Below are positions 9,022 to 21,084 of a stretch of 22,646 bases of DNA, in pieces (the first letter of the stretch is position 1; the number at the start of each line of letters is the position of its first letter). Made by a program: the position numbers and the translations under genes. The notes beneath the pieces are model-generated. The model had not been told where the DNA came from. It ran no database searches and saw only the letters and a list, made by a program, of their open reading frames with translations. Source of the stretch: Gonapodya sp. JEL0774 (Eukaryota; Monoblepharomycota; Monoblepharidomycetes; Monoblepharidales; Gonapodyaceae); the NCBI GenBank assembly GCA_027604505.1, contig JADIIX010000239.1, positions 1 through 22,646 of the forward strand, read 5' to 3'.

Positions 9022-9684
9022 ATGGCAATGTGAGAGTCGGCGGTGTGGATGCGAGGTGATATGTTTAGTCTAATGAGAGTGGGTTTTGAGGAACCGACCC
9101 GTTGCCGCTTATTTGCCTGCGAGTTTGACCTCCCCCACTCAGACGTGCACACATTATTTGCTTCCCCCCCTAACCCAAAACTTGGAAATGGTTTGATTTT
9201 GAATTCTTCACTGTGAATATTATCCAAGACACTCGGTCCAGTCCCTGCGGATAATAAACGTCAATGCATATAATCTTTATATCGAAATTGCGTTTCCCGC
9301 TGCTTGACGACGGTACCGGACTCATGAAGCAAAGCTAGATGTACAATAAAATGATCGAAAACCGGCAGGTCATATTTTTTGGAGGAAAAAATGCCGGATT
9401 AGAGAGTTGGTTTTTACGGACGGTTCGGTCAGACCTCACAGGGCATTCAATAATAAATTGATTCCGATTTGTGCTGAAACCAGACATGATAAAAGTAAAC
9501 CCTCTGCTGGCCACAGCCCGTGCTCCGAAGATTCGCTCGCCATAAATGGGGAGTCCGTCCTGGAATTTAATCGTGATACATTGCTCAATAATGTCTGTGT
9601 CGAAGCGTTTTTGACGGGTCATTTCATAAATTCACAAGATTCAGTTCAATCGCATCTTTCGAAACATTCAAGGGATCGAGGATA
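9022..9684. promoter_or_regulatory. Shared divergent promoter region of 4E-T-like gene and permease
   Basis: The region between two divergent start codons is 663 bp and must contain both promoters. AT-rich TATA-like stretches occur around 9266-9285. One GATAA word at 9250-9254 could serve a GATA-type nitrogen regulator, which would suit an allantoate-type permease, but a single five-base match is weak evidence. Overlapping short ORFs here (for example 9335-9622 minus and 9407-9685 plus) show no family features. The permease reading frame is open upstream to a stop at 9589 but contains no earlier ATG. Confidence 0.5.
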
Positions 9685-12075
9685 ATGGTTGTCTCACAGA
9701 GCGGTGGTGTAGTTCCGCTCATAACAGAACAACAAGAGCGAGCTCTCGTCAGAAAGTGAAGTACCACTCAGTTCATCACGATTTGTGTCTCAAGCATCGA
9801 AACGCACACCAACATCTATGTCATTTGATTGAACAGAATCGATATCCACATTCTACCAGGTGTCATTTGGCTTCTTCTGCTGAGCGTCAGTGTTATCATG
9901 TAATTCCACATCATCTTTCATGTGGTGATCCCTCCTTGTCTTAGTATATTGACAGATCGAATCTGGGAAATGTGAAAGTGACCAACAAGGACAGTGGACG
10001 GGATATTGTTTCTGAGCTCCACATCTCCGATGTGCAATGGCAACTTTCGATTTCAATATTCTATATTGGCTTCGGTAGGTATCCTTTTACGACACGTGAC
10101 GGCGCTGCACTCTAAATTCCATCTCGATGATGCTGGCTTTCAGTGCTCGCGGAGGTACCATATAGCTTGCTCTTCAAGACTGCTGGACCATCTCGATGGA
10201 TATCACGTATTATTGTCTCTTGGGGTAAATTTTCTGATCGACTGTGATGACACTGTCGTTTGGTGCAGAGATTGCAATTCACTCTGCTCTTTGCTCACAT
10301 GCTTACAGGGATAATCGCGTTGTGTCATGCCTTTCCCAATGACGCGACGGGTCTCATTTTGTGCCGCTTTTTCTTGGGTATAGCAGAAGCTGGATTCTTC
10401 CCCGGTAAGTAGCTGTTGCTCGAATTTGCTGCCATTTATTACTGATCGCCTTCCTCCTCAGGCATCATGCTCTACTTTGCATATTGGTGAGTTTTCGGCG
10501 ATGGATCATTTGCCGCGTGTCAATCGACGTGGCCACTAACATAATGATCTCCCGGTGCAGGTACACCCAACGTGAATTTGCCACACGAGTGGCCTTTTTC
10601 ACCTCTGCAACAGCTCTTTCTAGTGCATTTAGTGGCCTCCTCGCATATGGTATCGCATTCTTGAATGGATCGGGCGGTTGGTCAGGATGGAGGTAGGTGG
10701 TAGTAATAGGGAGGCGAAGATTGTAGACTGCACTTTAACACTGTTACACGATGGTGCTGTAAGATGGATCTTCGCTAGTAAGTGCCTTTGAAGTGGCCAC
10801 CGAACGCATAATGCCAATGAAGCGCATCTGAAGTCGAAGGAATTCCTTCCATAATTTCGGGAATTTTTGCTTGGTTCCTCCTTCCCGATGTGAGCTGTCG
10901 ATCAAGAGTCCAATGGCTTCCTCAAATTGAAACTCTCTTTTAAAAGTTTCCCCATACGACGTCGTGGCTCACGGCCGAGGAAAAAGTTTGGGTGGAACGA
11001 CGACTGGGTTCCTCGGCCCCGTCTGCAGTTCACGACAAAAATTTCGACAAGGATCAGTGAGTCTCGAAGATGTTTTAAGCCTTTGGTAAGATTGTGTCGC
11101 AGCACGTTCTGATATTCTGTTTGACCGCAAATCAGATTTGTTGCGGTATTCACCGATTTGCATTCTTGGCTGTTCAATCTTATATGTGCGTTCACATCGT
11201 CGTCCAAGATTTTTGTGCTTACACTTCAAAACCAAAGCACCACCTGGCCCCTGCCCACAAAGTTTTCTGTTCGATTGTATCGGGAATCGCACTCTTGTAT
11301 TGGTTGCCGACGATCATTCTTAATCTTGGTTTCTCTTCGACAAATGCAAACCTCATGACTGTACCACCATGGATCACCAGTTGGATTGTTGCGTTGGCCG
11401 TCAGTTGGAGTGGGTGACAGATGTCGGTCCTCTTAAATTATAGTTAAGTTAATAATTCTACTTCGGCTTTCTCGCAGATTCTGACCGCACCCAAGAACGT
11501 GTATGGCACCTGCTTGGAGCTGCGTCCACCTTTCTTGTAGCCATCATTCTCTTTGCCGCGGTGCCTCCTACGCCTGGAGCAGGTGCTGGATTCCTATATT
11601 TCACGACCTGTAAGTTGTTCCGCACTTCTTTCTTACGCTCGATCAAGGGCGTCGTTGTTGTCATTTCGGTCTCCTGACGGAAGCGGTGCTTCATGACTTC
11701 CCCCTGCAAACAGTTCTCGCGTCAGCCGGTTCAGCAGCAGGTGCTCCTGTGCTCTGGGCATGGCGGACTGGAACGTCCAAAGGGGCAACAGGAACTGCAG
11801 TCTCAACAGCTTTGATGAACACCATCGGTGCAATCGGCGGGGCCTTTTCTAGCTTCATTTTCCGGGCAGATTGGGGACCTCGATTCGTCCCTTCGTTCAC
11901 GATTTGCGCTGTGTTGCAAGCGATCGGTATCACTGGTATTTTGATCAAACATTACTGGTCGGATGAGATTGATGCGCTGCAGAAGCGCATTGGTGGCGGA
12001 TTGCAGAGCTTACATTCGAGAGACCACTTGGAGGGAGATGCGACAAGCACAGAAAAGCTGGCGCTTAAAGAATGA
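9685..12075 (+). CDS. Major facilitator permease, Dal5/TNA1 (anion:cation symporter) type
   Basis: Plasma-membrane MFS transporters of this fungal family import organic anions such as allantoate, nicotinate, pantothenate or biotin precursors. Fourteen exons fit, all phases closing to 484 aa: 9685-9755, 9837-9885, 9945-10074, 10144-10224, 10309-10404, 10462-10486, 10561-10692, 10764-10777, 10834-10889, 10947-11056, 11136-11185, 11263-11409, 11478-11609 and 11714-12075. Family signatures in order are KIDIHILPG, LLLLSYIDRSNLGNVKV (TM1 end), CRFFLGIAEAGFFPG, YTQREFATRVAFF with SGLLAYGI, GWRWIFAIEGIPS, TTSWLTAEEKVWVERRLG, LLYWLPTIILNLGF, NSDRTQERVWHL and APVLWAW. The N-terminus is short. About 12 membrane segments are expected. 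The substrate cannot be told from sequence alone. The exon order and motif spacing match the family without gaps, so the gene looks intact. Confidence 0.88.
10764..10777 (+). other. 14-nt micro-exon of the permease gene
   Basis: This exon contributes one base of Arg, then Trp-Ile-Phe-Ala and one further base, completing the family motif GWRWIF...EGIP. It is bounded by gtaag at 10759-10763 and a perfect GTAAGT donor at 10778. The flanking introns are 10693-10763 (71 nt) and 10778-10833 (56 nt). Without it the reading frame and the conserved WIF cannot be restored. Confidence 0.75.
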
Positions 12076-12698
12076 TGGAGCGGGGTACTTGACGGTAGAC
12101 ATGTGGGTCGGGCTATGTACGTCAGCAGAAGTGGTTCCCGATAATAGTGAATGAATATTCAATCAGAGATCAAATGGACATCACAAGTTATGTCGCCTTT
12201 CGGTATGAATTCTTTATTTACAAGAGCTCCAGGTTGTTGGTGTCCTGCGCCACCCAGAGGCTCTTGCTGTCCTCAACCCACAACTGTGTCACGCCCAAAC
12301 GATTACCTCCAGGAAGGCGGGATCGCACTCTGGATGCAGCTTGGAGTCGCAGCAAAGGTGTGTAGATTGCGTGAAGTTGGTGACTGACAGTTCGCGGATC
12401 CCTTCTCGCTCCCATTGTCTATGATTGGTATATGATTGGTGTGTTGCCGTCGACACGGGGCAACGATGACCGTTTGAGAGAAAAAAACAGTCGTGAACAA
12501 ATGCCTGCGGAATAGTTGAGATCTTTCACGGCATTTCTTCGTGTTGCATCGCTGTCCAAACCTGATTGCATAGAGTTCACCATCACTTTTTCAACCTTCA
12601 CCCCTCTGGAAATACCCGTTCTGTAGTACTCGTCTTCAGTTGCGATCTCTCCTGCATCTCGCGACACTGCATACCCGGAAACTACCCCAGTTGCCTCA
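12076..12698. other. Intergenic region, promoter of the coiled-coil gene
   Basis: This holds the 3' end of the permease transcript and the promoter and 5' leader of the coiled-coil gene. Nothing coding is recognisable. The 123-codon minus-strand ORF at 12419-12790 overlaps the start of the coiled-coil gene and lacks motifs. The last 130 bases are pyrimidine-rich, typical of a fungal leader near the start site. Confidence 0.6.
12421..12440. promoter_or_regulatory. Doubled inverted CCAAT element
   Basis: The word atgattggt occurs at 12421-12429 and 12432-12440, giving two ATTGG (CCAAT on the minus strand) cores exactly 11 bp apart, one helical turn. It lies about 260 bp upstream of the coiled-coil ATG at 12699. 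CCAAT is the site of the fungal HAP/NF-Y complex; binding here is inference. Confidence 0.45.
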
Positions 12699-15600
12699 AT
12701 GCTAGCGAAGCCTTCTCCCAGCTCCTCCCTTCCCCCAACATCTCCTTCTTTTTCTTCATCCCCCACATCGATCGTTTCTCTCCATACCAATCTGAGTAAT
12801 CTGAAAAGTTTGCAGGCCGATATCGCTACCGCCCTGGACGGCTTATCCGCACAGATTGAAGCAGCTGAAGCTGGTCAACCGTTACCTCCACAACCATCTA
12901 CAACTGGCAATTCCGGTCTCGCTGCCTCAATCGCTTCGTCGGCAACCACGCTTGTTGATGAGGCAGTTTCGTCTTCAAAAGAAGTATCTACACCAACTCC
13001 TCCCAGTTCTGGTCATTCACCAACGGCGTTCATCCCTCTAGCATCTCGCTCCCACCGAAAATCTACCTCCTCAACACTTTCCATCTCCTCTTCAGGGGGC
13101 CAATCGCACTCCACAGCTCAAGGCCTTCCAGACTCTGGCCTCCTCGCACCCCTCCTCGAGAAGCGGGACCACCTGCAGTCGGAGTCTACGCGCGTGGCTG
13201 CAGCCCTCTTTGTCGCTCAGGAGCAGCTTGCGGTGCACGTGAGGAGGGTACAGGACGAGCTGGAGAGGAATACTGCGAAGCTTCAAAAGCTGTATGATGA
13301 AGGACGGGTACTCGAGGACCGGCACAATGCCGAGAACCAGTTCGCGGGCGCTACAGGCGACAGCGAGTATGGCGGGGTAAGGCTAGGACAATCTTCTGGG
13401 CGCGTCTTGCCTCCGCCTCGGCCCATGTCCACTACTCCCACTCCACGCTCCCCCGTCTCCCCATCGTCCCCCACTGGCACTAATCCCCTAGACGCTGCCC
13501 GCCATCGCCTCGAGCTTGAAAATTGGGCCAAGGAACTGCAAAAAACTCAAACTGAACGTGACCGCCTCGTCTCGGAACTCCGCGCCGAAGCCACCAGGAG
13601 AGAACAGGAAATGGAGGCTGCCCTGCTTGAGCGGGAGTCCCAAATTAGCACGCTGACGCAGCACCTTGCCAGCACTGCCAAACTCGCCCGCCGCTCTTCT
13701 CTGAACCGACGCGACCAGATACGAAAACTCGAGTTGCGACACTCGAGAGAAGTTCAAGCAAAGGATGCCGAATTGCACAGACTTGAGGACGAGGTGGCGC
13801 TGTTGAATCAGCAATATGAGAGAGCAGCCAAAGAGAGGGGCTTGCAGATTGGGAGGATTAGGGCGGAGATGCAGGACAGGGAGAGCGAGTTGAAGGAGGA
13901 AGTGGAAGAGGTTGGGTTCAAGGCGAAGTTGGCGGAGAAAAAGGCAGAGGCGGCCGAAGAGGATTTGAAACTGCGGTGAGCCACTCAAGGGATCGTTTCG
14001 GTTAGTTAGTTTCCTCATGCTTTTCCACTTGCTTGTCTGTCGCCACAACCTCGCTGAACCCAGAACCGCTCAATTTGTTCGCGAGGTCGCTAGCCGCGAT
14101 GCTCAGCTGTCAGCTGTCCAGTCGGAACTCTCCCTCTCTAAATCCCGAGAAGCTGCTCTCGAGAGTGCTCTGTCCGATGCGGATGCGGACTTGACTGCTC
14201 TTCGACTGGAGCTCTCGCGAGTGCGCGCTGTGAACAAAGAGCGTGAGGCGGTTGTCGGGGGGATGAGAGAGCTGGCAAGAGGAGAGGAAATGAGGCAGCA
14301 GCGGGAAGTAGAGAAGGTGAGGCAGGAGATTGAGGTGGGCGTTGCCAAAGTGGAAGAGTTGAAAGTCGAGTTGGAGAAGGAGCGGGGGAGATGCAGACAA
14401 CTAGAAAGTGAGAAAGAGGAGTTAGAAATGGAGGTTGGGGAAGTGCGAAGGAGGCTGGCGGAGGTGGAGATTGAGAAGGAGACTGGAGAGACAGAACTCG
14501 AAGGCCTCAGACAGCGTGTGGTGGAGGCCGAAGATCGGCTGGAAGTTGCCAAAAATGTGAGCATCGAATTATTGGCAAAGGACCGAAGCGATGCCTGACT
14601 GAACGGCGGCTTCGCCACAACCTTGTTTCAAGGAATATTCCCAACTCGTCGCTTCTCTCACAACCGAACTACACCCGGAGTCTGGGCTCCTCAGAGATCT
14701 TCCCCCTTCGAATTCCACCTCACCTCCGACACCGGAATCGACCCTACTCGCGCGTGTGAAGCATCTTAAAGAGACGTTGAACGAGGCCATTCAACGTCGA
14801 GAGGCGATTCGAATCGAGAAGGAGGCCGTCGAACAACGGGTGCGCGCCCTGGCGGATATGGCTGCCTCTGCAGGGGCAGCGGCGTCTCTTGCTGGTGATG
14901 GTGCCAGTATCGCTCCCTCCATTTCAGATGCGGCGAGTTTTGTTGATCCCGTCGGTGTCGATGAGGTTCGCGCAGTGAGGGAGGAACTGGAACTCAGGAT
15001 CGGTGAACTGACGAGGGCTAACAGAGACATTGAACAGAACGTGAGGGCACAGTATCAGGCGGATATGGAGGAGTTGAGAGAAAAGTTACAACAAAAAGAG
15101 CAGCAACTGAGGTTTGGAGAACAAGCCATGGATCGAGCGAACTACGAGTGGCATCAGCAGAGAGAATCACTGAGGGAAGAGCTTAGGAGAAGTGAAGCGG
15201 CTGTGAAGTACAAGGAAGGGGAGATTTTGGTGAGTTTTGTCTTTCAGCTCTGCTGGGAGTAAAAGTTTCGGTCATTTATAATTGGTGTTGCTTCGCCAGC
15301 GTCTGAACCGGGAAAAGAATGAACTTCAGCAATCTTTTGCTGCCGAGATTTCTGAGTCCAATTCCAAGGTGGAAGAACGCGAGCGAGTCATCCGTCAGCT
15401 CAAGGCGGTAATCAAAACAAAGGAGGATGACCTGCGAGTTCTGGGAGAGGAACAATCGTTACTTCGGGAGCAGGTTGCTACCTTAAGCGACGAATCGCAA
15501 GCGCGCACTGATATAGACAATCGAGCCAGCAACGAGCTCATAGAGAGACTCACTCAAGAGCTTCAAGAGCTCGATGCGGCGAGGCAGGAGGAACGGGCGG

Positions 15601-18600
15601 GCGCACAGGAGTATGAAGATCAGATTGCTGTGCTCAAGGAGCAATTGGAGGAGGCGATTGTGGGTCTTACGCAGGTACAGGAAGCTTCCAATGAAGAACG
15701 GGAGAGGCTTGAGGAACAGCTTGAAGACAAAGAAGCTTACATCAATCAAGTGCAGATTGCAGTGGAGGCACTCAAAGGAGAGCTGAGCAGGCAGCAGAGC
15801 GAACTGGAGGCGAGATTAGAAGTCCAGGCTGCCACAGCGATGAAGATGGAGGAGGCAGTGAGGGAGAAGGAGGCGGTCCTGGGGGAAGCTCGTAGGGAGG
15901 TTGAAGTGCTGAGGGTTGAACTGACACAGGAGAATGCTAAACGAGCACAGCTGGAGAAAGACCTGCGAGACAATCTGTCCGCGAAGGAGCTGGAAGTACT
16001 TGATCTGGCTAATGAGGTAGCTGAAATGAAGTCGCGAGTATCTGAGTTGGAATCTGCCTTGTCGGACGCCTCACTCAAAATTGTCGCTGCAAACAAGAGA
16101 GAAGCAGACCTTCTGTTTGCTTTCGAGACAAGCGAGACGAACCTCGGCGAGCTAAAAGATCTACTGGCGAAGTAAGCTGTCGTACACTCTATAAACTCTG
16201 CGTTTTTGTTATCAACACAACATCTGGTTCTGCAATTTCAGGTCGGAAGCCGTGAACGCCGAGTTTATTATGCAGCGTGGTCGCGAAACCGAAGACCTGC
16301 ATCTCAAAATCGCGGAACTTGAATCGCTCTTACACACTGCAAAGGCTACTCATGAATCTGATACTTCTCTTTTACGTACGAGGATGGAAGAGGAAACCGC
16401 AAAGCTCCAAGCGAGTGAAGCCATGCTTGTTTCCCACAGTGCTAGGATTGCCGATAAATCAAGGCAGTTGGAGAGTCTGCGAGAAGAACATACCAGGACT
16501 GTTGCGGAACACGCGAAATCACGTGGATCCCTGGAGTCTAGAGTCAAATTGATGGAAGCAGAGCTCGAGGGACATCGATCAAGCTTTGAACAGGCACTCC
16601 TTGCACGGGAGGCTCTCCAAACGGAGCACACTGCCACAGTTTCCCTAATGCGTGAATCACTTTCAGCAAAGGATGCACAAATTGAGACATTGAATGCGGA
16701 GATCAAGCGCGCGCAGGAATCCTTCCTTAATGTCGAGCAAGAAAACGAACGGGTAGCTCACGACCGATTAAAACTTCAAGAGAAGTTGGAAAATTCCCTC
16801 TCAGAGAGGTCGGTGCTTCAGAAGACCGTTACTGACTTGGAGACCGCACTCTCGTCTGCCAGAGTTGCGCATGAAAAGGAATTAACAAGTCTTCGTGAGA
16901 AGTCCGCCGAAGACTTCAAGCAGCTAGCAGAGCTCGACGCTCAACTTGCTCTGCATAAAGATTTTATGAAGGTCAAAACGTCGGAGTTGGAGACTATTCG
17001 CGAGGACTACAGAATGGCTCAGGCATCCTCCGCTGAAGTTCGACAGACACTTGAACTTCGAGTTGCGTCGCTTGAGTCAGACCTGTCAGAACTCAGAACT
17101 CATCATGCCAAAGCACTGCAAGACCACGAGATGGCAAAATTAGATCACTCGACAGCGATATCGGTGCTTCGTGAAAGTCTTGATGCGAAGGACAAGAAGA
17201 CTTCGTCGTTGGGCTCTGAGCTACAGAGTTTGCAGGAAGAAATATCAAAGCTGAAGCATGACTCAGCAGCAAATGTTGCAGCTGTCGCAGCATCGAGGGA
17301 TGCATTTTCAACCAAGCTGTCAGAGGTGCAGTTGAATTACTTGAAACTCGAAAAGGCACACCTGGCTCAGAACAACCAGTTAGCTGAAACGGCGTTGGAT
17401 GTGGAGTCTCTACGTAACAATATCAAAGCTTTGGAGGATGCCAAGACTTCACTTGAGGAAACGAGGACTCAACTTGGTAGTCAGCTCGATGCTCAGAATC
17501 GTGTCATTGAACAACTCCGAACTGAACTTGCAGATAGGGAAGCCGAGGTGGCAAAATTATTGCACGAGAGTAAGGTCACCGAAGAAAGTCTTCGCGACGA
17601 AGTACGCATTCTCCAACTGGCCGTTCAGAAGACTGATCGCGAACTTCAGAATACTGAACAAGTTCTTTTACAACATAAAATGGACATCTCAACCATACAA
17701 GAAGGTCACATCAAAGACCTTGCGTTGTGGACAGAGCGTGTTGAAGCGGGCAAGAAGGACATCACCAGGCTTGAGCAGGAGATCGCTGCTGCAAAGGTTC
17801 AGTTAGACGAGAAGACCGCGGCGTTACGGACAGCTGCTTTAGAAAAGGAAGCCGCAGTCTCAAAAACCGCCACAGACTACGACGAGAAATACACTACCAT
17901 CATGCAGGTAGTCCGGGACGAAATGGCTGCGATGGTATTGCACAAGGACGGTGAGATCCGTAAATTAATGGATGCTCACGTATCAGAACGTCAGAAGGCT
18001 GATCTTGCGATCAGAAAACTGCGCTTGGAGTATGAGGACCTAGTTGCACTCAAAGTAACCCAAATTCAATTGTTAAAGGATGAAATGGAGCTCCAGCATC
18101 AGGATATGGATGAGGTGTGTTTTGCGGCATGTGGGTACGGTGGTTTTACATTCGATTTCTGAACATGTTCTTTGCGCGCCAGGCTGCAGAGCAGATACTC
18201 CATAATCTCTCCGAGGTTACGAATCGGTATGACGCAGCGCTTAAAGACTTGGCTCAGTCTCGACAAGAACTCTTGGCGAGGGGTAATTCCATAGAAAAAC
18301 TGAAAACACAGGTTGAAATTTTGGGTACCGAATTGAGAATGACTAGGGAAGAACGCAAAGTTGGGAGCCGGGACCTTGAACAGTCAAGTCAGCGGAATCA
18401 GGAACACATCAACAAGATTGCAGAGTTACAAAAGTTGATTACAGATCTCCAGACCCAGCTTGCCGTACAGCTTCAAAACAAGAACAACGAAATTTCTAAT
18501 CTTTCGACTCTTTTGGCGAACCAGAACGCCGAGTTTGATACCTTGGTGGAGAGTTCAAAAGCAATGTCTGCCCAACACGAGGAAGAAAAGAGGTCTTTGA

Positions 18601-21084
18601 AAGCTTTGATGAGTCAACAAGAGTCAGATCTTACATCAAGCAGACAACAACTTGCATTGAGGGAGTCGGAGGTGGCACAACTTTCATACCAACTCGAACA
18701 GCAGAAAGTCGATCACAGCGCAGTTTTGGATGTCTCTCGAACATCAGCAGCCAAATTGGAAGCAGAGTTGGGCGATCTCAAATCACTCATTGCTCAAAGT
18801 GAGGCGGTGGCTGATGCTCTGCGGATATCGAACGCAGACTTGTTGTCCACAATTTCAAACACCATAAAGGAAAGGGACGAGATGAAGGGAGAGCTGGAAG
18901 CCGAAAGATTTTCCCGCAAAGAGCTGCTGGAGAAATTGAGTGGACAGTCTGAGACAATCAACAAGCTGGAAGCAGTGGCTGCTGGATACATGGCGGATAT
19001 TGTGCGACACAACGAAGAGGCTTCCAGTCTCCGCCACTCTCTTGACGAGCTCCAAATCGAACGGGACAGAGTGGCTGCCGAAGTGGAAGCGGGACGAAAC
19101 GCGCGAAGATTTCTCGACGAAGAGCTTCAAGCCCGAGGCACTTTAGTGGAAAAGCTCAAGGCAGACAGTTCGGAGCACGTTGCCAAAATATCGATGGTAG
19201 AGAGTGAAAAGCAAAGGCTTCTGAGGGATCTCGAAGATGCCAGATCCGAAATAATACAGTGGAGCACTGCAAGTGCTGACCTTCGTCAGAAACTGGAAGA
19301 GCACGAAATAGAAGTGCAGCAGTGTCGTCAAACAATCGTAAGAGGGGAGAAAGACCTACAGTCTGTGCGGGCAGCTCTGGAATCCCAGAAAAAAGCTGAA
19401 GTGGACCTCAGACAAGTGCAGCTGGCCGAGAAAGATCTTGTGATCACGTCATTGAATGCGACAATAGCTCGATTAGAGGAGATGGTCTCCACCCAAGAGT
19501 CGCATCTCTCCGCAATGCGCGAGTCGCTAGATCACAAGGCAAAACATTTCCAAGGTGTCGTGGCTACCCTGTCACGTGATCTCGAAAGCCGTGGCGGACG
19601 AGTACGGGAACTGGAAGAAAAGCATGAGGAACTCTCAAATACGTTGGGAGAGTTGCATGCCAGTAAGGGAGCCCAAGACGTGATTCTGACCGATCTCCGC
19701 TCTCAGCTGCAAACAGAGGTGACCAATGCGGAATCGTTGCGAGTTCAGCTTCAGAACACTCAAAATGAAATGACAGGACGAGTGAACCAGCTCCAGACCG
19801 AATTGGTGAACAGCGAAAAAATGCTCATTGAGTTGAAGGCATCTGCGTCGTCTAAGCAAGAAGATTTGATGTTGGCAGTAAAAGAGCGGGACGACTTGGC
19901 ATCAAAACTTGAGGAAGCGGATCGAACCATTGCGGAATATCATGAGGCAGCAAGGAATTTCTCTTTGCACGTTGAATCCGTCAAGTGAGTTGTGATGTGT
20001 CCCCCTCCACGCCTGTTACTTTAGCCAATTCATAAAACATCTATCGGACATCAGGAACCTCTCTCAGTCGGTTCCTGAAGCCAGTTCCCCCCTTAATCGG
20101 CCAATTATTTTGAGCATTCTAGCAGATGCTGGGGATATTCTCAAAGCGCAAGCTGCCAGGGTCAAAAGTCTTGAGGGACTCGTGGAAGAAAAAGATTCGG
20201 AGCTGCTCGATCACAGAAATATTATCAATGGATTGAACTCTGCTTCTGCTCTTTTAAATGAGAAGATTCGCCTTTTGGAGTCGGAATCAGCAACTGCCCA
20301 TAAAGCTCTGGAGGATCACGCGGAGATCCATCGAAGAGATCTTTCAGAGAAAGAAGCCTCCCACTTGAAAGAACTCGAAGCAAGGGAACAGGAGCTTCAG
20401 GGTCTTAAGGGTGACATTCAATCTTTGATTAAGCAAAAGGATGACATGCGAGGGGCAATGCAGGCATTGGAGGAGAGTCGAGACGATTTCATGGCGAAGG
20501 AGGCCAAATTAAGGGAAGAATTGGAGGTCAAGGCCGCTGCCGTCGCCGGGTTGCAAGAGCAGTTGAAAGGAGAAGCGGAGGCACTAAGGGACACTCGATT
20601 TCAGAATGATCAGGCGATGGAGAGATTGCAGGACCTAGAAGAATCAGTTGCCGAACTTTTGGATGATATTGACGTGCTGCGGGATGTCCAGGTGCGACTG
20701 AGAAAAGCCTCCGCGATCAGCGATGCAATGGTTGAAATCGAAACGCGCAGACGTCGAAACGCAGAAAGTCAACTTAAACTATTTGAACGGACACTTGGGG
20801 CTGCGGAAGATGTCATCACCCATTTGTATCACATCAAAGAGTGTGCCGAAGAGGAACGTGACACATGGAGATCGGCCTTTAGTTCAGAGAAAAAGGCCCG
20901 CCAGCGCACTCATGTCAACGGCAAGCGGCGTTTGCTGGAGTATCTCGGTGTGTTAAGAGATCAGTACGAGGATGATACGCACACGCAACGGCTTGTTGAC
21001 ACAATAAGTAAGGTGGATTTGAACGTGGCAAGAACGTCGTTGGAAAGTGAAATCGCATCCTTCAAGAGACGTGCCCACGAATAG
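12699..21084 (+). CDS. Giant coiled-coil protein, 2647 aa, function unknown
   Basis: Seven coding exons fit with every phase closing: 12699-13975, 14064-14556, 14633-15229, 15300-16171, 16242-18114, 18183-19984 and 20055-21084. The ATG at 12699 is the first in frame after an upstream TAG. Residues 1-145 are Ser/Pro/Thr-rich and disordered, with one short helix near 31-58. A coiled coil spans about 150-215, followed by a Pro/Ser linker (about 228-262). From about 265 to the end the sequence is almost continuous heptad coiled coil, rich in Glu, Leu, Lys, Gln and Ala. Short breaks lie near 598-625 (Pro/Ser), 650-690 (Ala/Gly/Ser) and 2305-2325. No motor, SMC ATPase, GRIP, PACT or membrane anchor is visible. 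Length and architecture resemble golgins, myosin-like nuclear pore proteins (Mlp/TPR) or centrosomal/spindle-pole scaffolds. I cannot choose among them. All introns are 68-88 nt. Confidence 0.88.
16318..17241 (+). repeat. Internal duplication of 173 residues in the coiled-coil gene
   Basis: The segment starting at residue 1106 (LESLL, nt 16318) reappears at residue 1279 (LETAL, nt 16837). Anchors LESRV/LELRV (1177/1350) and MRESLSAKD/LRESLDAKD (1216/1389) all keep the same offset of 173 residues, without a gap. By hand count about 40 of the first 119 aligned positions are identical. Similarity fades after about 135 residues. The offset is not a multiple of seven, so simple heptad periodicity does not explain it. 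Confidence 0.7.

Noticed and set aside
9335-9685. Two overlapping ORFs of 92-95 codons on opposite strands in the divergent promoter
   Set aside because: No motif, no splice continuity with either flanking gene, and the antisense overlap makes at least one spurious.
9883-9898. Alternative permease donor GTAATT at 9898 instead of GTCAGT at 9886
   Set aside because: It would lose the conserved SYIDRSN sequence or break the frame at the next exon. GTCAGT restores the family motif in phase.
14103-14618. 171-codon minus-strand Ser-rich ORF and similar antisense ORFs (15746-16096, 16350-16706)
   Set aside because: These are the complement of Glu/Arg/Leu-rich coiled-coil coding sequence, which regularly yields open Ser/Leu-rich antisense frames.
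16837-17760. A third copy of the 173-residue coiled-coil repeat
   Set aside because: The sequence 173 residues further on (from residue 1452), and that 173 residues before the first copy, lacks the anchors. Only two copies are supported.
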